From Verrucomicrobiota bacterium (GTDB taxonomy: Bacteria > Verrucomicrobiota > Verrucomicrobiia > Limisphaerales > J093), in contig JAKQDD010000031.1 of assembly GCA_029556615.1 (NCBI GenBank), positions 1 through 64,000 of the forward strand: a stretch of 64,000 nucleotides of DNA. Reading direction: 5' to 3'. Positions 57,101 to 64,000 of this stretch are shown piece by piece. Position numbers and translations under genes: made by a program. The stretch's first letter is position 1, and each line of letters opens with the position of its first letter. The notes below the pieces were generated by a model. That model saw only the letters and a list, made by a program, of their open reading frames with translations. It was not told the origin of the DNA and did not search any database.

Positions 57101-57759
57101 GCCGCCAGTTCAACAACGAATCGGGCGCTGCCGCCCTCGATCGCCGTGGTGTTCGTGGGCTGCTCGCTGATCACCGGCGGCGTGAACCGGATGCCGTAAG
57201 GCAGCACGTTGGTCGCCACCATCGGCGCCTGATCGGTCCCGTCCGGCAGCAGCCAGCGCACCGCCAGGTTGTCCCCGCCCCCACCCTCCTTGCTCAGCGC
57301 CGCAATGTAGTAGATCCGGTTCGCCGCTAACGCGATCGGTGCCGACCGCTGGTTCGCCTCCCATTCCCATTCCCGCGAACCCGTCCACGTGTTCACCGTC
57401 GCGATCAGCTGCGCGTTCGCCGGATCCTCGCCCGTGCTAAGATACAGGGCGCCGTTGTCGTCGCTCGAAATCCAAAAGACGTAGTCCCCGGTCTGCGGCG
57501 CCACCAGATAGCCGTGCATGCGCTGGCCGTAGGCATCCAGCGCGTCCACCGGGGCCTCGAAAAGGTCGGTCACGAGGTTCGTGCTGGTCGGATGATCCGG
57601 GTAGTCGGGCCAACTGGTGAGCAGCGACAACGCCTCCCCGGGAATACCCTCCCAGACCTCCCGAACCAGTCCGTAGACCGGAGTCTGGCCGGACGCCGAG
57701 CCCGCCAAGCCCGCCACCAGCAATCCCAATGCAACGACGCGAAATATGCGCATGGTCAT
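48115..57759 (-). CDS. Giant secreted CotH-kinase/lamin-tail-domain protein
   Basis: A 3214-residue exported protein: signal peptide (1-25); PA14-like lectin domain (about 30-185); Ig-like domain (195-290); concanavalin-like region (390-560); and three lamin-tail domains near 583, 743 and 873, each opening with a variant of VVINEILYNP..EFIELHN. Next come a carbohydrate-binding-like segment (1060-1190), a CotH-type kinase domain (about 1340-1640, with GNWDAYGYNRGKNAYLY and PWDIDMVLG), lamin-tail domains near 1793, 1961 and 2116, four cadherin/Ig-like modules (2255-2640), two more lamin-tail domains (2651 and 2988), and the shared C-terminal module ending YYRVVLLP. CotH-like kinases phosphorylate extracellular proteins in spores and secretory systems; lamin-tail domains are found in bacterial surface proteins. 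Together these suggest a surface matrix kinase. Confidence 0.9.
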   Translation of the reverse strand: MTMRIFRVVALGLLVAGLAGSASGQTPVYGLVREVWEGIPGEALSLLTSWPDYPDHPTSTNLVTDLFEAPVDALDAYGQRMHGYLVAPQTGDYVFWISSDDNGALYLSTGEDPANAQLIATVNTWTGSREWEWEANQRSAPIALAANRIYYIAALSKEGGGGDNLAVRWLLPDGTDQAPMVATNVLPYGIRFTPPVISEQPTNTTAIEGGSARFVVELAAVGINQFQWRRNGVAIEGARAAELVYGPVRMTDAGARFSCVVSNNLGVAESAEAVLTVTPDTTPPAVSSVQNYGWTQLEVIFSEPVAAPSAVTPSHYRISGDVNVVGAVFGGSSNAVLLTTSAMRPGTVYTLTVEGVTDAAVTPNVVLPETRVEFVSTEYAPSDLGGPPLAGSATPVAGGVDVRGSGDLGGTVDALHFAWQHRTGDFDIRARLAGFEPTDPFAKAGLMVRETLDANSRFVAALATPATVGCFFMARNTAGTAPSRAGYHPANYPETWLRLKRSGDVFSAYASHDGQAWVLLGSGSLSLPSTVYFGLAVTSRNRAVLATAGFRDVGLVSGASVAAWAPTGERLGPSSRQTPLVLSEILYHPLERADGRSAEFVELYNADLIAQDLTGHRLDGDIAFAFPDGFVLPAGGFAVVARDPAAFEAIYGMSGVLGPFAGAEGLPNDAGTVQLCNPQGAILLEVNYGSAPPWPVAADGGGHSLVLARPSYGEDDSRAWAASGRVGGSPGAMEAIRADPQAGVCINEILVGAGELQAGFIELYNHNNTGVDLDGCILTDDPAVARFRIPERTMVGARGFIAFDTTALGFGPGATGGRLFLLNSNATRVVDAIRYGDQERGVATGRFPDGTPEWRRLVAPSPDNENERFEVSGVVINEILYNPISGDDADEFIELHNRTEEAVDLAGWRFVDGIEFQFPAGSTLDAGGYVVVAKSRLRLLSNHAGLDPSRVLGDYGGALSNGGERVALAKPDLEVVTNEYGLPETNRLFIVVDEVTYATGGRWGIWSDGLGSSLELIDPHSDHLRPSNWADSDETAKAPWSTIEATGVLDNGDGGSINRLQIMLQGPGECLVDDVEVLPSSGGNRIAHPGFESGLGTWVVQGNHRKSSVDATGGVGDSRCLHVRAPGRGDTACNRIYIPIGPVLTQGTTATLRARVRWLKGWPEFMLRTRGSYLEAVGRMALPTNLGTPGARNSRAVANAGPALVEVTHTPALPAASKAVVVTVRPTDPDGVSLVRLRYRLDPNATTTVITMNDNGTGGDAVAGDGVYSGLISGRSAGTLIAYTVEATDGAQPGAATARYPADAPARECLIRWGETQPVGNLGVYRLWQRQADYNLLRSREPLANDNLDATFVYDDGRVVYNIEMRGKGSPWHSGSVGVDYIFTFPTDDRFLGARDVAVVSVGNLGNDNSAQREQAAFWIGRQLGVPTLHRRHVLFYENGARKQLVYEDTEEPNGSYVDRWWPSGEDGDLYKIEDWFEFDDGGGSFTFSRDATLQRFTTTGGAYKTARYRWAWRKRAVVESANNYTNLFNLVTAVNATGSALVPQVENQADIAIWMRVFALQHIVGNWDAYGYNRGKNAYLYKPVGGRFQMIPWDIDMVLGSGSDGPSTDIFAVNEPVISKLWGTSVPAFRRVYLQAYLDAVAGPLQNPRFDPIVDGRHAALTANGLTLPDPRAIKSWVTQRRNYLANRIASMDTKTFAITSNGGSDWSTSQQQVTLTGTAPLAVKTLEVNGAVLSVTWTTPTAWSAIVALADRTNLFRLVGYDSRGAVIAGASASITVTYTGPEMPAAVDQVVINEIQYNPAGPNAAFLELRNASTSATYDLSGWRLEGVRFVFPPGVVLGPGAYAVVAADRDGFAAAYGFGVLPVGLFPGGLQNDGERLRLVKPGGTPAEDLVVDEVYYANEPPWPVDADGLGPSLQLIDARQDNWRVGNWSASRPGDAVVATPGRANSVARTLPAFPPLFLNEVQPENRAGPVDRYGDQDPWVELHNPGTNTLDLSGFYLTSDYAALTAWAFPAGASLGPGEFLVVWVDGEPGESVAQELHTSFRLAPGNGALALVREQLGAPAVIDYINYRALPAGLSIGSYPDGQPQTRQLFHVPTAGGANDPGTLPIQVFINEWMASNSGVVLDPADDEPDDWFELYNAGAAPADLSAYTLTDDMSDKGQFVIPYGTVVPAGGFLLVWADEEPEQSTNGWVHADFRLGAGGDTIGLFTPDGRPVDVVTFGVQTNNMSEGRIPDGMVEPFVFMGRPTPGGPNEFATINQPPVLASLEDWNVDEGQAVGFTAAATDPDPGQTLTFSLFGAPPGAAIDPQTGVFSWLTTEGDGPGEHVIAVRVTDDGTPARWDAQSIRITVREVNQPPAIDPIPVLSVDERAPLVFRVTARDADQPAQALRFRLTGAVPEGAVIDESTGEFSWTPTEAQGPSSSVITVRVTDSGANPLTTAAAFTVVVRETDDPPEFTPVGLQTVDELSAFTLAVSARDPDTPPRAVVYSLVSGPLGLTFDEATGVLRWTPGEAQGPDLYNVIVRATEAGGHPSSTLAVSIVVNEANEPPALDPIRDHTVLEGSVLSFRSSGSDTDLPAQNLRFSLDPGAPAAASIDPQTGVFLWAVGEDVGPSTNRITVRVTDDALEAASAAREFLVTVVPQVRVVINEIMYHPAAGGAEYVELHNTSTNTTWPLDGWRLTGTAYAFPGGAVLAPGGFLVVARDLARFTNVYGSAATVLGNYANELGAEGGTILLLRAGGAGGEETVDEVTFLRRAPWPAAADGGGPSLQLIDPRQDNARVGNWLAVTGTLTNPPVTVAAMTGPWRYWQNAADPAPGWTNREYDDSAWPEGNALLYVEGDPLPAAKGTPLTLGPMSFLFRKRFTFEGNPQGALLQLRTVIDDGVVFYLNGKAFYWLGMDEGVIPARQRAANRTIGNATEEGPVTKAVDNLQEGENVLAAEVHQISSGSTDVVFGASVDVLEVRPADATPGAVNSVRKTLDPFPALSLNEVLADNQTGITDAAGDRDPWIEIVNGELAPVALDGYSLSTSYGDLDRWPFPAGATLGAGQYRIVWADAEPGEATEAEWHANFRLPSPSGVIVLSRLQGGRAAVVDFLEYSGLPVDGSWGYEEPRLPGAVPVMFDSPTPGGRNVTSPPPPPEFLSLGLGDAGQVTLVWSTTPGWTYRLEANSALGGSSWERLVDVRAMAGTATYTDQPPADDGARYYRVVLLP

Positions 57760-57789
57760 CCCGTGGACCTGATCAATGCCCGTTCACTA

Positions 57790-57804
57790 GCAATTCGCGA
57801 GCCA
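57790..57804 (-). promoter_or_regulatory. Sigma-54 (-24/-12) promoter upstream of the giant CotH gene
   Basis: On the minus strand the sequence is TGGCTCGCGAATTGC. The sigma-54 consensus is TGGCACG-N4-TTGC, so there is one mismatch (A to T) and exact GG-to-GC spacing. Transcription would begin near 57778, about 20 bases before the ATG at 57759. Two sigma-54 activators are encoded in the same window. Confidence 0.6.
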
Positions 57805-57832
57805 AATCGGCGCATCCACCGTCCCATAGGGG

Positions 57833-59023
<1,191 letters not shown>

Positions 59024-59045
59024 CCTCCGACCAAGGGACTTCCCC

Positions 59046-60911
59046 ATGCGCTCTCGATGCTTGGCGTGCGGGATCGCCTGGATCTTCACAGGCGCCATCG
59101 CCCACACCGCCACCCTGTACGTAACCCAGAACGGCGATGACGGTCCTGGGTCGTTGCGTGAAGCCCTGACGCTGGCCAACGCAAGCCCCGGCCAGGACCA
59201 GATCCTCTTCGATCTGCCGGGCTCCGGCGTCCACACCCTCGAACCGCTGACACCACTCCCGCCTATCGTCGACCCGCTGATCCTGGATGGCTATTCGCAG
59301 CCGGGCAGCCGGATGAACGCGCTCGCCCAAGGCTGGGATGGCACGCTCCGAATCCGGCTGGACGGCGCGCGCATGACCAACGGCATCTCCCCCGGTTTAG
59401 CCCTACGGGGTGGGCCACACACGGTGCGCGGACTCGTGATCGTGAACTTCTACGACGGTATCCTCCTCGAGTCGTGTTCGTTCTCGAGGGTGACCGGCAA
59501 TCTCATCGGGCTGGATGTCGACGGCCTCCCCGCAGGCAATCGCGGCAATGGCGTCTTCGTCCAGAGCATGAGCCGACCCGACAGCACGGGCAACACCATC
59601 GGTGGCCTCGAACCGTCAGAGCGTAACGTCATTTCCAGCAACGGCCGCGGCGTGTTCTTTTTCCCGACCGGATCGAGCGACAATCAGGTTCTCGGCAATT
59701 ACATCGGCACCGATACCACGGGAACGCTCCCGCGCGGGAATACCTTCGACGGCATCCTCATCCAAGGGGCTCCGCGCAACCGCATCGGCGGGCCCGAACC
59801 CGGCGCGCGCAATGTCATCTCAGCCAACAGCCCCACGGGTTCCGGAGTGCTCGTGCTGGGCGCGGACGACACGGTCATCCAGGGCAACCGCATCGGCACG
59901 GACATTGCCGGCCGATTCAGCCTCGGCAACAGCTCCCACGGCATCCACCTCCAGGGCTCGGAACGCTGCATCGTGGGCGGCGCCGCGCCGGGCGCGGGCA
60001 ACCTCATCGGGAATAACAGCGACGGCGTCAACGTGCAGGGCGGATCAGACAACGTCATCCAGGGTAATGTCATCGGCACCGACCCCGAGGGGGTTCGCCC
60101 GCTGGGCAACCGCAAGGCCGGGGTCCGACTCACGGGCGATGGCGGCCATCGCGTGGGCGGCACCAACCCCGGTGAAAGCAATGAGATCTGTTTCAGCGGA
60201 GAATGCGGCGTGTCGGTCGGGACCGCAGCAGCCGATCAACACGGCAATCCCCTCCGAGGCAACTCCATCCATGACAACCGGGGACAAGGTATCGATCTGA
60301 TGGACGGCGCGGGCCGCGGCGGTGTCGATGCCAACGATCCCGGCGACGCCGATTCGGGTGGCAACGGCCTGCAGAACCACCCCGACCTCAGCATCGCAAT
60401 TGCTCAAAACGGTCTGCTCCACGTAACCGGCACCCTCGACAGCAAGCCGGATGCGGTATACACGGTCGACTTCTACTGCAGCCTTGAGCCGCTCCTGCCG
60501 GGACACGTCGAGGGACAAGCCTGGGCGGGGGCGATAGCGGTCAACACCGGTCCGGAAGGACGGGCCGCCTTCGATGCCATCGTCCCCGTGGTGCTCTCCC
60601 AGGCCCGCCACCTCACCGCCACCGCCACGGATTCCAACGGTAATACGTCCGAGTTCTCCGCGCCCGCCTCCTTCGACACCGGTACCTTCCGCCCAACGCT
60701 CCGCATCCGCCACGTGCCGGGCGGCGGCAACCAACTTGAATGGCCGGCCTCCATCCTGAACCTCGGTATCGAAACTTCAGCGTCCCTCGATGCCGGCACC
60801 TCCTGGACGCCGGTGCACCTTCCCACCGACCGCGTCGGCGACCTCCAGACCCTCCTCGTTCCGCGAAGCGCCCAGGAACAGAAAGCGTTCTTTCGCTTCC
60901 GGTCCCAATGA
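59046..60911 (+). CDS. Secreted right-handed beta-helix protein
   Basis: A 621-residue protein. A signal peptide precedes a domain starting YVTQNGDDGPGSLREAL, then many turns of a parallel beta-helix with repeats of the type NVISxNGxGVxxFPTGS..NQVLGNYIGTDxTG (about 130-390). Similar repeats are found in NosD- or PbH1-type polysaccharide-binding or lyase proteins. A beta-sandwich segment (about 420-540) and the C-terminal module shared with other secreted proteins (LRIRHV...FRFRSQ) follow. It probably acts at the cell surface; substrate unknown. The stop TGA overlaps the ATG of the next, broken gene as ATGA. Confidence 0.85.
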   Translation: MRSRCLACGIAWIFTGAIAHTATLYVTQNGDDGPGSLREALTLANASPGQDQILFDLPGSGVHTLEPLTPLPPIVDPLILDGYSQPGSRMNALAQGWDGTLRIRLDGARMTNGISPGLALRGGPHTVRGLVIVNFYDGILLESCSFSRVTGNLIGLDVDGLPAGNRGNGVFVQSMSRPDSTGNTIGGLEPSERNVISSNGRGVFFFPTGSSDNQVLGNYIGTDTTGTLPRGNTFDGILIQGAPRNRIGGPEPGARNVISANSPTGSGVLVLGADDTVIQGNRIGTDIAGRFSLGNSSHGIHLQGSERCIVGGAAPGAGNLIGNNSDGVNVQGGSDNVIQGNVIGTDPEGVRPLGNRKAGVRLTGDGGHRVGGTNPGESNEICFSGECGVSVGTAAADQHGNPLRGNSIHDNRGQGIDLMDGAGRGGVDANDPGDADSGGNGLQNHPDLSIAIAQNGLLHVTGTLDSKPDAVYTVDFYCSLEPLLPGHVEGQAWAGAIAVNTGPEGRAAFDAIVPVVLSQARHLTATATDSNGNTSEFSAPASFDTGTFRPTLRIRHVPGGGNQLEWPASILNLGIETSASLDAGTSWTPVHLPTDRVGDLQTLLVPRSAQEQKAFFRFRSQ

Positions 60912-61562
60912 CCCCGCGGTTGTTCTCTGACCTCTCCACCACTCGCACCCCAAGGGCCGCCACCCAGCCGTCAATGGACCTTGCAATGGTCTCGAAACGC
61001 GATACCCCGCCCAGTCCCGCCCACAGGTTGTTCCTGCTCCTGATCGTCGCTTGCTTGTCGCCGATCCTGCCGGGCACAAAGCCCTGCCAGGCCGCAAGTT
61101 TCACTCTGGCCATCCCCGAACTTCCCGACACCCTCCACGCCGGCACATCCCCCTGCCTTTGGCTGACCGCACTGAACCTCACGGACACACCAGCCCGCTG
61201 GAACCCGCCGGAAGAGATCGTCTGCCGCTTGATCTGCGTATCGAACACCGTCGAGGTTCCCATCCACCGAACCGGGCGGACTGGACGACAACCCTGATCT
61301 CGAGAATTACCGCGGCTACGGCGACCTTCGGGCGGTGCTAGGATGGAAACGCGGACTCCAGATCTCTGCGCTCGGCCGTATGGGCGATGACGGCGACCAT
61401 GGCAGCCTGCAACTGGACGTGACCTGCCCGATGATGCGCCTGCTGAGCCGGAGCTTGAGTGTCTATTTCCACCTCCAGTTCTTCACCGGCTACGGTGAGA
61501 GCCTTCTGGATTATGACGGATCCAGCTCCGTTCTACGGGTCGGAATCGCCCTCTACCGTTAG
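60908..61562 (+). pseudogene. pldA: Outer-membrane phospholipase A, internally deleted
   Basis: The first part (60908-61297) encodes a signal peptide and an N-terminal domain (SFTLAIPELPDTLHAGTSP...). After about 61270 the related frame continues in another phase as DDNPDLENYRGYGDLRAVL...YFHLQFFTGYGESLLDYD...GIALYR. This last part closely follows the C-terminal strands of E. coli OMPLA (DDNPDITKYMGYYQL...YSGYGESLIDYN). The middle of the barrel, including the catalytic HxSNG segment, is missing, and the junction is out of frame. The gene is therefore dead in at least its phospholipase function. Its start overlaps the beta-helix gene stop. Confidence 0.75.
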
Positions 61563-61575
61563 CAAGGCGCCTCGG
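61560..61575 (+). repeat. Weak short-form stop-codon repeat
   Basis: TAGCAAGGCGCCTCGG begins with the stop of the phospholipase remnant. It shares TAGC.AGGCGC with the short repeat but differs further on. Confidence 0.3.
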
Positions 61576-61622
61576 ACACACGACAGAATTCTGGGTTCAG
61601 GCTGCCAAGGGATGACAACAAG

Positions 61623-61702
61623 GTGCCAGGTTCATAGTCCCCCACAGGATGAGCGGCGTTGCGTGGTGTCTGGCGCGCGTCAACCTACCTCGAACCTGGC
61701 AC
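61623..61702. repeat. Inverted-repeat element between dead phospholipase gene and coiled-coil gene
   Basis: Perfect 11-base arms GTGCCAGGTTC (61623-61633) and GAACCTGGCAC (61692-61702) enclose 58 bases. The element lies in the 236-base interval after the phospholipase remnant, where I see nothing else of note. The word (G/T)GCCAGGTTCA resembles a GGGACAGGTTCACAGTC segment at 40821, but one pair is too few to call a family. Confidence 0.6.
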
Positions 61703-61798
61703 TCTATCGCTCACGCCTCCCCTAGCCCCTCCGCAGGACAGGGTTGATTTCTTTTCCCGTCTGGGCCACCTTCCTTGAAGTCGTCACCGGATAACACC

Positions 61799-62455
61799 AT
61801 GAACTCCAATCACCTCACCTCACGCGGCAGCCAAGGCCTTGCCGCACTCCTCCTCGCAACCCTGATCGCTGTCCCTGCCGGACCGCTGCTGGCACAAGAT
61901 GCCAGGCCGGAACGACCCGACAGAGAACCGCGGCCCGCCGCCGCAGCCGAACAACCCCGGATGGGCCCCGAGCAAATGCAGGAACGGCGGGCCCAGCTCA
62001 AGGCCGAACTCATGGAGCTGCGAGCCGCAGGCAAGGAGGAAGCCGCCAACCGCGTCGAACAGCAACTCGAGCGGATGGATCGCGCCTTGAAGATGCGCGA
62101 CGCGCAGTCCCCCGAGCGCCGTCCCGAAAGAGCCCGCGAAGGCCAGCAGGCGAAACGCCCGCCCTTCCCAGCCCAGCCTGATCGCCTCCGGGGCCAGGTC
62201 CCGAACCCCGAAGAACGACGGGAGCACCTCCGAATCGCCATGGAACACCTGCGCGCCGCCGGCATGCCGATGGCCGCCGAGCGACTCCAACGCGGTGCCA
62301 TCGAGCGGCGACAGCAAGGTCCGCAGGTAAGAGCCCTCCCCGGCAGGCCCATGGCGGAACTGGAAGGCCTGCGCGCCGAGATCCGGGAGCTGCGACGCGC
62401 ACTCGAGGATACCAACCGCCGCCTGGATGAAGTCGCCCGCCAACGCCGGCCCTGA
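61799..62455 (+). CDS. Small periplasmic coiled-coil protein
   Basis: A 218-residue protein with a clear signal peptide ending LLAQDA. A low-complexity Arg/Pro/Glu/Ala-rich helical region follows, with RRAQLKAELMELRAAGKEEA, EQQLERMDRAL, and at the C-terminus LEGLRAEIRELRRALEDTNR. Similar charged coiled-coil proteins are common in Verrucomicrobia next to secreted-protein genes. No catalytic motif is visible and the function is unknown. ATG 61799 was chosen over an upstream TTG because it starts the signal peptide. Confidence 0.75.
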   Translation: MNSNHLTSRGSQGLAALLLATLIAVPAGPLLAQDARPERPDREPRPAAAAEQPRMGPEQMQERRAQLKAELMELRAAGKEEAANRVEQQLERMDRALKMRDAQSPERRPERAREGQQAKRPPFPAQPDRLRGQVPNPEERREHLRIAMEHLRAAGMPMAAERLQRGAIERRQQGPQVRALPGRPMAELEGLRAEIRELRRALEDTNRRLDEVARQRRP

Positions 62456-62500
62456 AACCACCCGCGCCGAAGGCAACCCAACCGTCATTCCCACCTCCTC

Positions 62501-63942
62501 GTGAACCCTGAGACTCTCTACAATCAGCGCCTCAGCCGGTACGTCGCGGCCATGCGCAACGAACGACCGGATTGCATCCCAATCCGGCCGTTCGTGGCCG
62601 AATACACCGCCCGACACGCCGGTTATACCTGCCAGGAGGTGGCCCACGACTACACCAAGGCCTTCGATGCCGCCATCCGGACCGCTCGGGACTACCCGTG
62701 GGACGCGATCGTGCCCAACATGGTCTATGTCTGGACCGGCCTGGCCCAGGCCGTCGGCCTGCGCTACTACGGCATCCCAGGCATCGGCATCCCCCACACC
62801 TCGGGCTTCAATTACATCGAACCCCCCGAGGATAATGCCTTCATGCGGGCGGACGAATACGACGCCCTGATCGCCGACCCGACAGGCTTCCTCTACAACG
62901 TCTGGCTCCCGAGAGTCTCGACCGAGGTCTGCCGCCCGGGCCAGCCCGCGACGCACCGAAACAACCTCTCCTTCGTCAAAGGGGCCATGGCGATGCTCTC
63001 CTACTTCTACGCCTTCGGCCCCCAGGTCCAGCGCATGCGCACGGAATGCGGCACCGTCTCCGCCATCGCCGGCATCTTCAAGGCGCCCTTCGACATCCTC
63101 GCCGACAAACTGCGCGGCTACGTGGGGCTCACCCTCGACATGCGGACGCAGCCGGACAAGGTGCTGGCCGCATGCGAAGCCCTCATGCCCCACCTCGTGC
63201 ATGTCGGGCTCACCACCGCCGATCCCGCCCGATTGGTCCCCATCGGCTTCTGGATGCACCGCGGCTGCGCTCCCCCTTTGTCCAGCCTGCCCAATTCGCC
63301 TCCCATTACTGGCCCACCCTTAAGCCCTGCATCGAGGAGTTCTGGAAAAACGGCCACCAAACGCTCTTCTACGCCGAGGGCCGGTGGAAACACCACCTCG
63401 AGACGTTCCGCGAACTGCCCCCGCGCAGCATCGTGTTCCACTGCGACCAGGATGACGTGTTCGATGTCCACCGCCAACTCCATGATCGCTTCGCCCTCTC
63501 CGGCGGCATCCCGAACGTCATGCTCAGCTACGGATCCGAGGACGAAGTGCGCGCCTTCTGCCGCCGGGTCATCGCCGAGGTGGCCGCCGATGGCGGTTAC
63601 ATCCTCGATGCCGGCGCCATCATGCAGGATGATGTCCGACCCGAAAACCTGCGCGCCTTGACCGAGACCGCCCGCCGGGACGGCGTCTACGCCAGCCCGG
63701 CATACAATCCCCAGCCGATTCCCCCCGCCGACTTGCCGGACTCGATCGCCAGCCGGCACCAAGTCCAAGGCCTCGCCGGCCGTCCCGTCCCCAACCCGCG
63801 CCCCGGCGTCTGCTACCCCTGGGAAGAGAAGGTCAGGGAACTCCCCGAAATCACCGGTGACCGCCAGCTCGTCCGTCGGATCTGGGAGGACGTCGACGCC
63901 TTCGGCGCCATGTACATCTGGCAGTTGCTGCTCAGCTTCTAG
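62501..63942 (+). pseudogene. Uroporphyrinogen decarboxylase family protein, frameshifted
   Basis: Two overlapping frames together make one URO-D family protein of about 480 residues. The first (from GTG 62501) reads MRNERPDCIPIRPFVAEY...VTLD-like segments...PIGFWMHRGC. The second continues from 63271 as SPFVQPAQFASHYWPTLK...SIVFHCDQDD...YILDAGAI...IWQLLLSF. The change of phase at about 63266-63276, next to a run of five C, is explained by one missing base. It may be a real mutation or an assembly error. Verrucomicrobia have many such proteins, and most resemble methyltransferases (MtaA/CmuA) more than haem enzymes. Confidence 0.8.
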
Positions 63943-63962
63943 CGAGGCGCCGCCTCAGACCG
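63939..63962 (+). repeat. Short-form stop-codon repeat
   Basis: CTAGCGAGGCGCCGCCTCAG plus ACC, with TAG the stop of the URO-D gene. It matches the right end of copy A read on the other strand (CTAGCGAGGCGCGCCTCAGACC) over 22 bases, with a single extra C. Confidence 0.75.
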
Positions 63963-64000
63963 ATGAGGCCTAATTGGGGTCGCATCTCACAATTGCACTA

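Noticed and set aside
54931..57330. A 799-codon plus-strand frame
   Set aside because: Antisense to the giant CotH gene; extremely Arg/Pro/His rich and without domains.
63268..63280. Programmed -1 frameshift at a C-rich heptamer in the URO-D gene
   Set aside because: The direction is right, but the zero-frame codons are CCC CCT preceded by T, which is not a working X-XXY-YYZ heptamer, and no downstream pseudoknot is evident.

Overview
The window is high-GC bacterial DNA, and its gene content points to Verrucomicrobia, most likely the Limisphaerales/Pedosphaera side. This is an inference from gene content, not from a marker gene. The evidence is: several very large secreted multidomain proteins (Calx-beta, CARDB, lamin-tail, CotH and delta-60 modules), most ending in a similar Tyr/Arg-rich C-terminal module; a pseudopilin-like protein with the H-X9-DG motif; an ECF sigma factor paired with a zinc-ribbon Ser/Thr kinase; a URO-D family protein; and Tat-exported oxidoreductases. 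I saw no rRNA, tRNA, CRISPR array, prophage or intact insertion sequence.

Layout. 1-9070 is the 3' part of a giant secreted protein gene. 9130-11278 holds a Gfo/Idh/MocA oxidoreductase and a VapBC toxin-antitoxin pair with a strong promoter. 11256-17374 (minus strand) holds an M14 carboxypeptidase coupled to a phosphoesterase, then a membrane Ser/Thr kinase with its ECF sigma factor. 17504-21403 holds a small CxxC protein, a membrane-fused CWH43-like endonuclease/phosphatase and a Tat-exported TIM-barrel protein. 21500-29763 is a six-gene plus-strand operon: manC, phosphomannomutase, a sigma-54 response regulator, a membrane glycosyltransferase-like protein, an MBOAT acyltransferase and an SGNH/AlgJ-like partner. 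It probably makes an O-acylated, mannose-containing envelope or extracellular polysaccharide.

30061-34768 encodes a ceramidase-like enzyme and a metzincin/Calx-beta/delta-60 protein. 34825-40683 holds an AAA ATPase, a TPR gene remnant, a LeuC-type dehydratase and an M1 aminopeptidase. 41226-48097 holds a second sigma-54 response regulator, a YchF-like protein lacking its GTPase core, an esterase, a HIT protein, an unknown protein next to nrdR, nrdR itself, a TauE-type exporter and comM. 48115-57759 is a 3214-residue CotH/lamin-tail protein behind a good match to a sigma-54 promoter. 57833-63942 holds a pseudopilin, a beta-helix protein, an internally deleted phospholipase A gene, a small periplasmic coiled-coil protein and a frameshifted URO-D family gene.

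The least expected signal is non-coding. A dispersed family of GC-rich nested inverted repeats occurs in long form at 18005, 40681 and 57982. A short form begins exactly at the TAG stop codon of several genes (34766 and 63940 clearly; 9068 and 61560 as weaker matches). One long copy appears to supply the C-terminal codons of a neighbouring gene, and another lies inside the leader of the pseudopilin reading frame. Other hairpin elements sit at 20246, 29821, 41018 and 61623. Three genes are visibly broken (36184, 60908 and 62501), so this stretch of chromosome shows repeat accumulation and gene decay.
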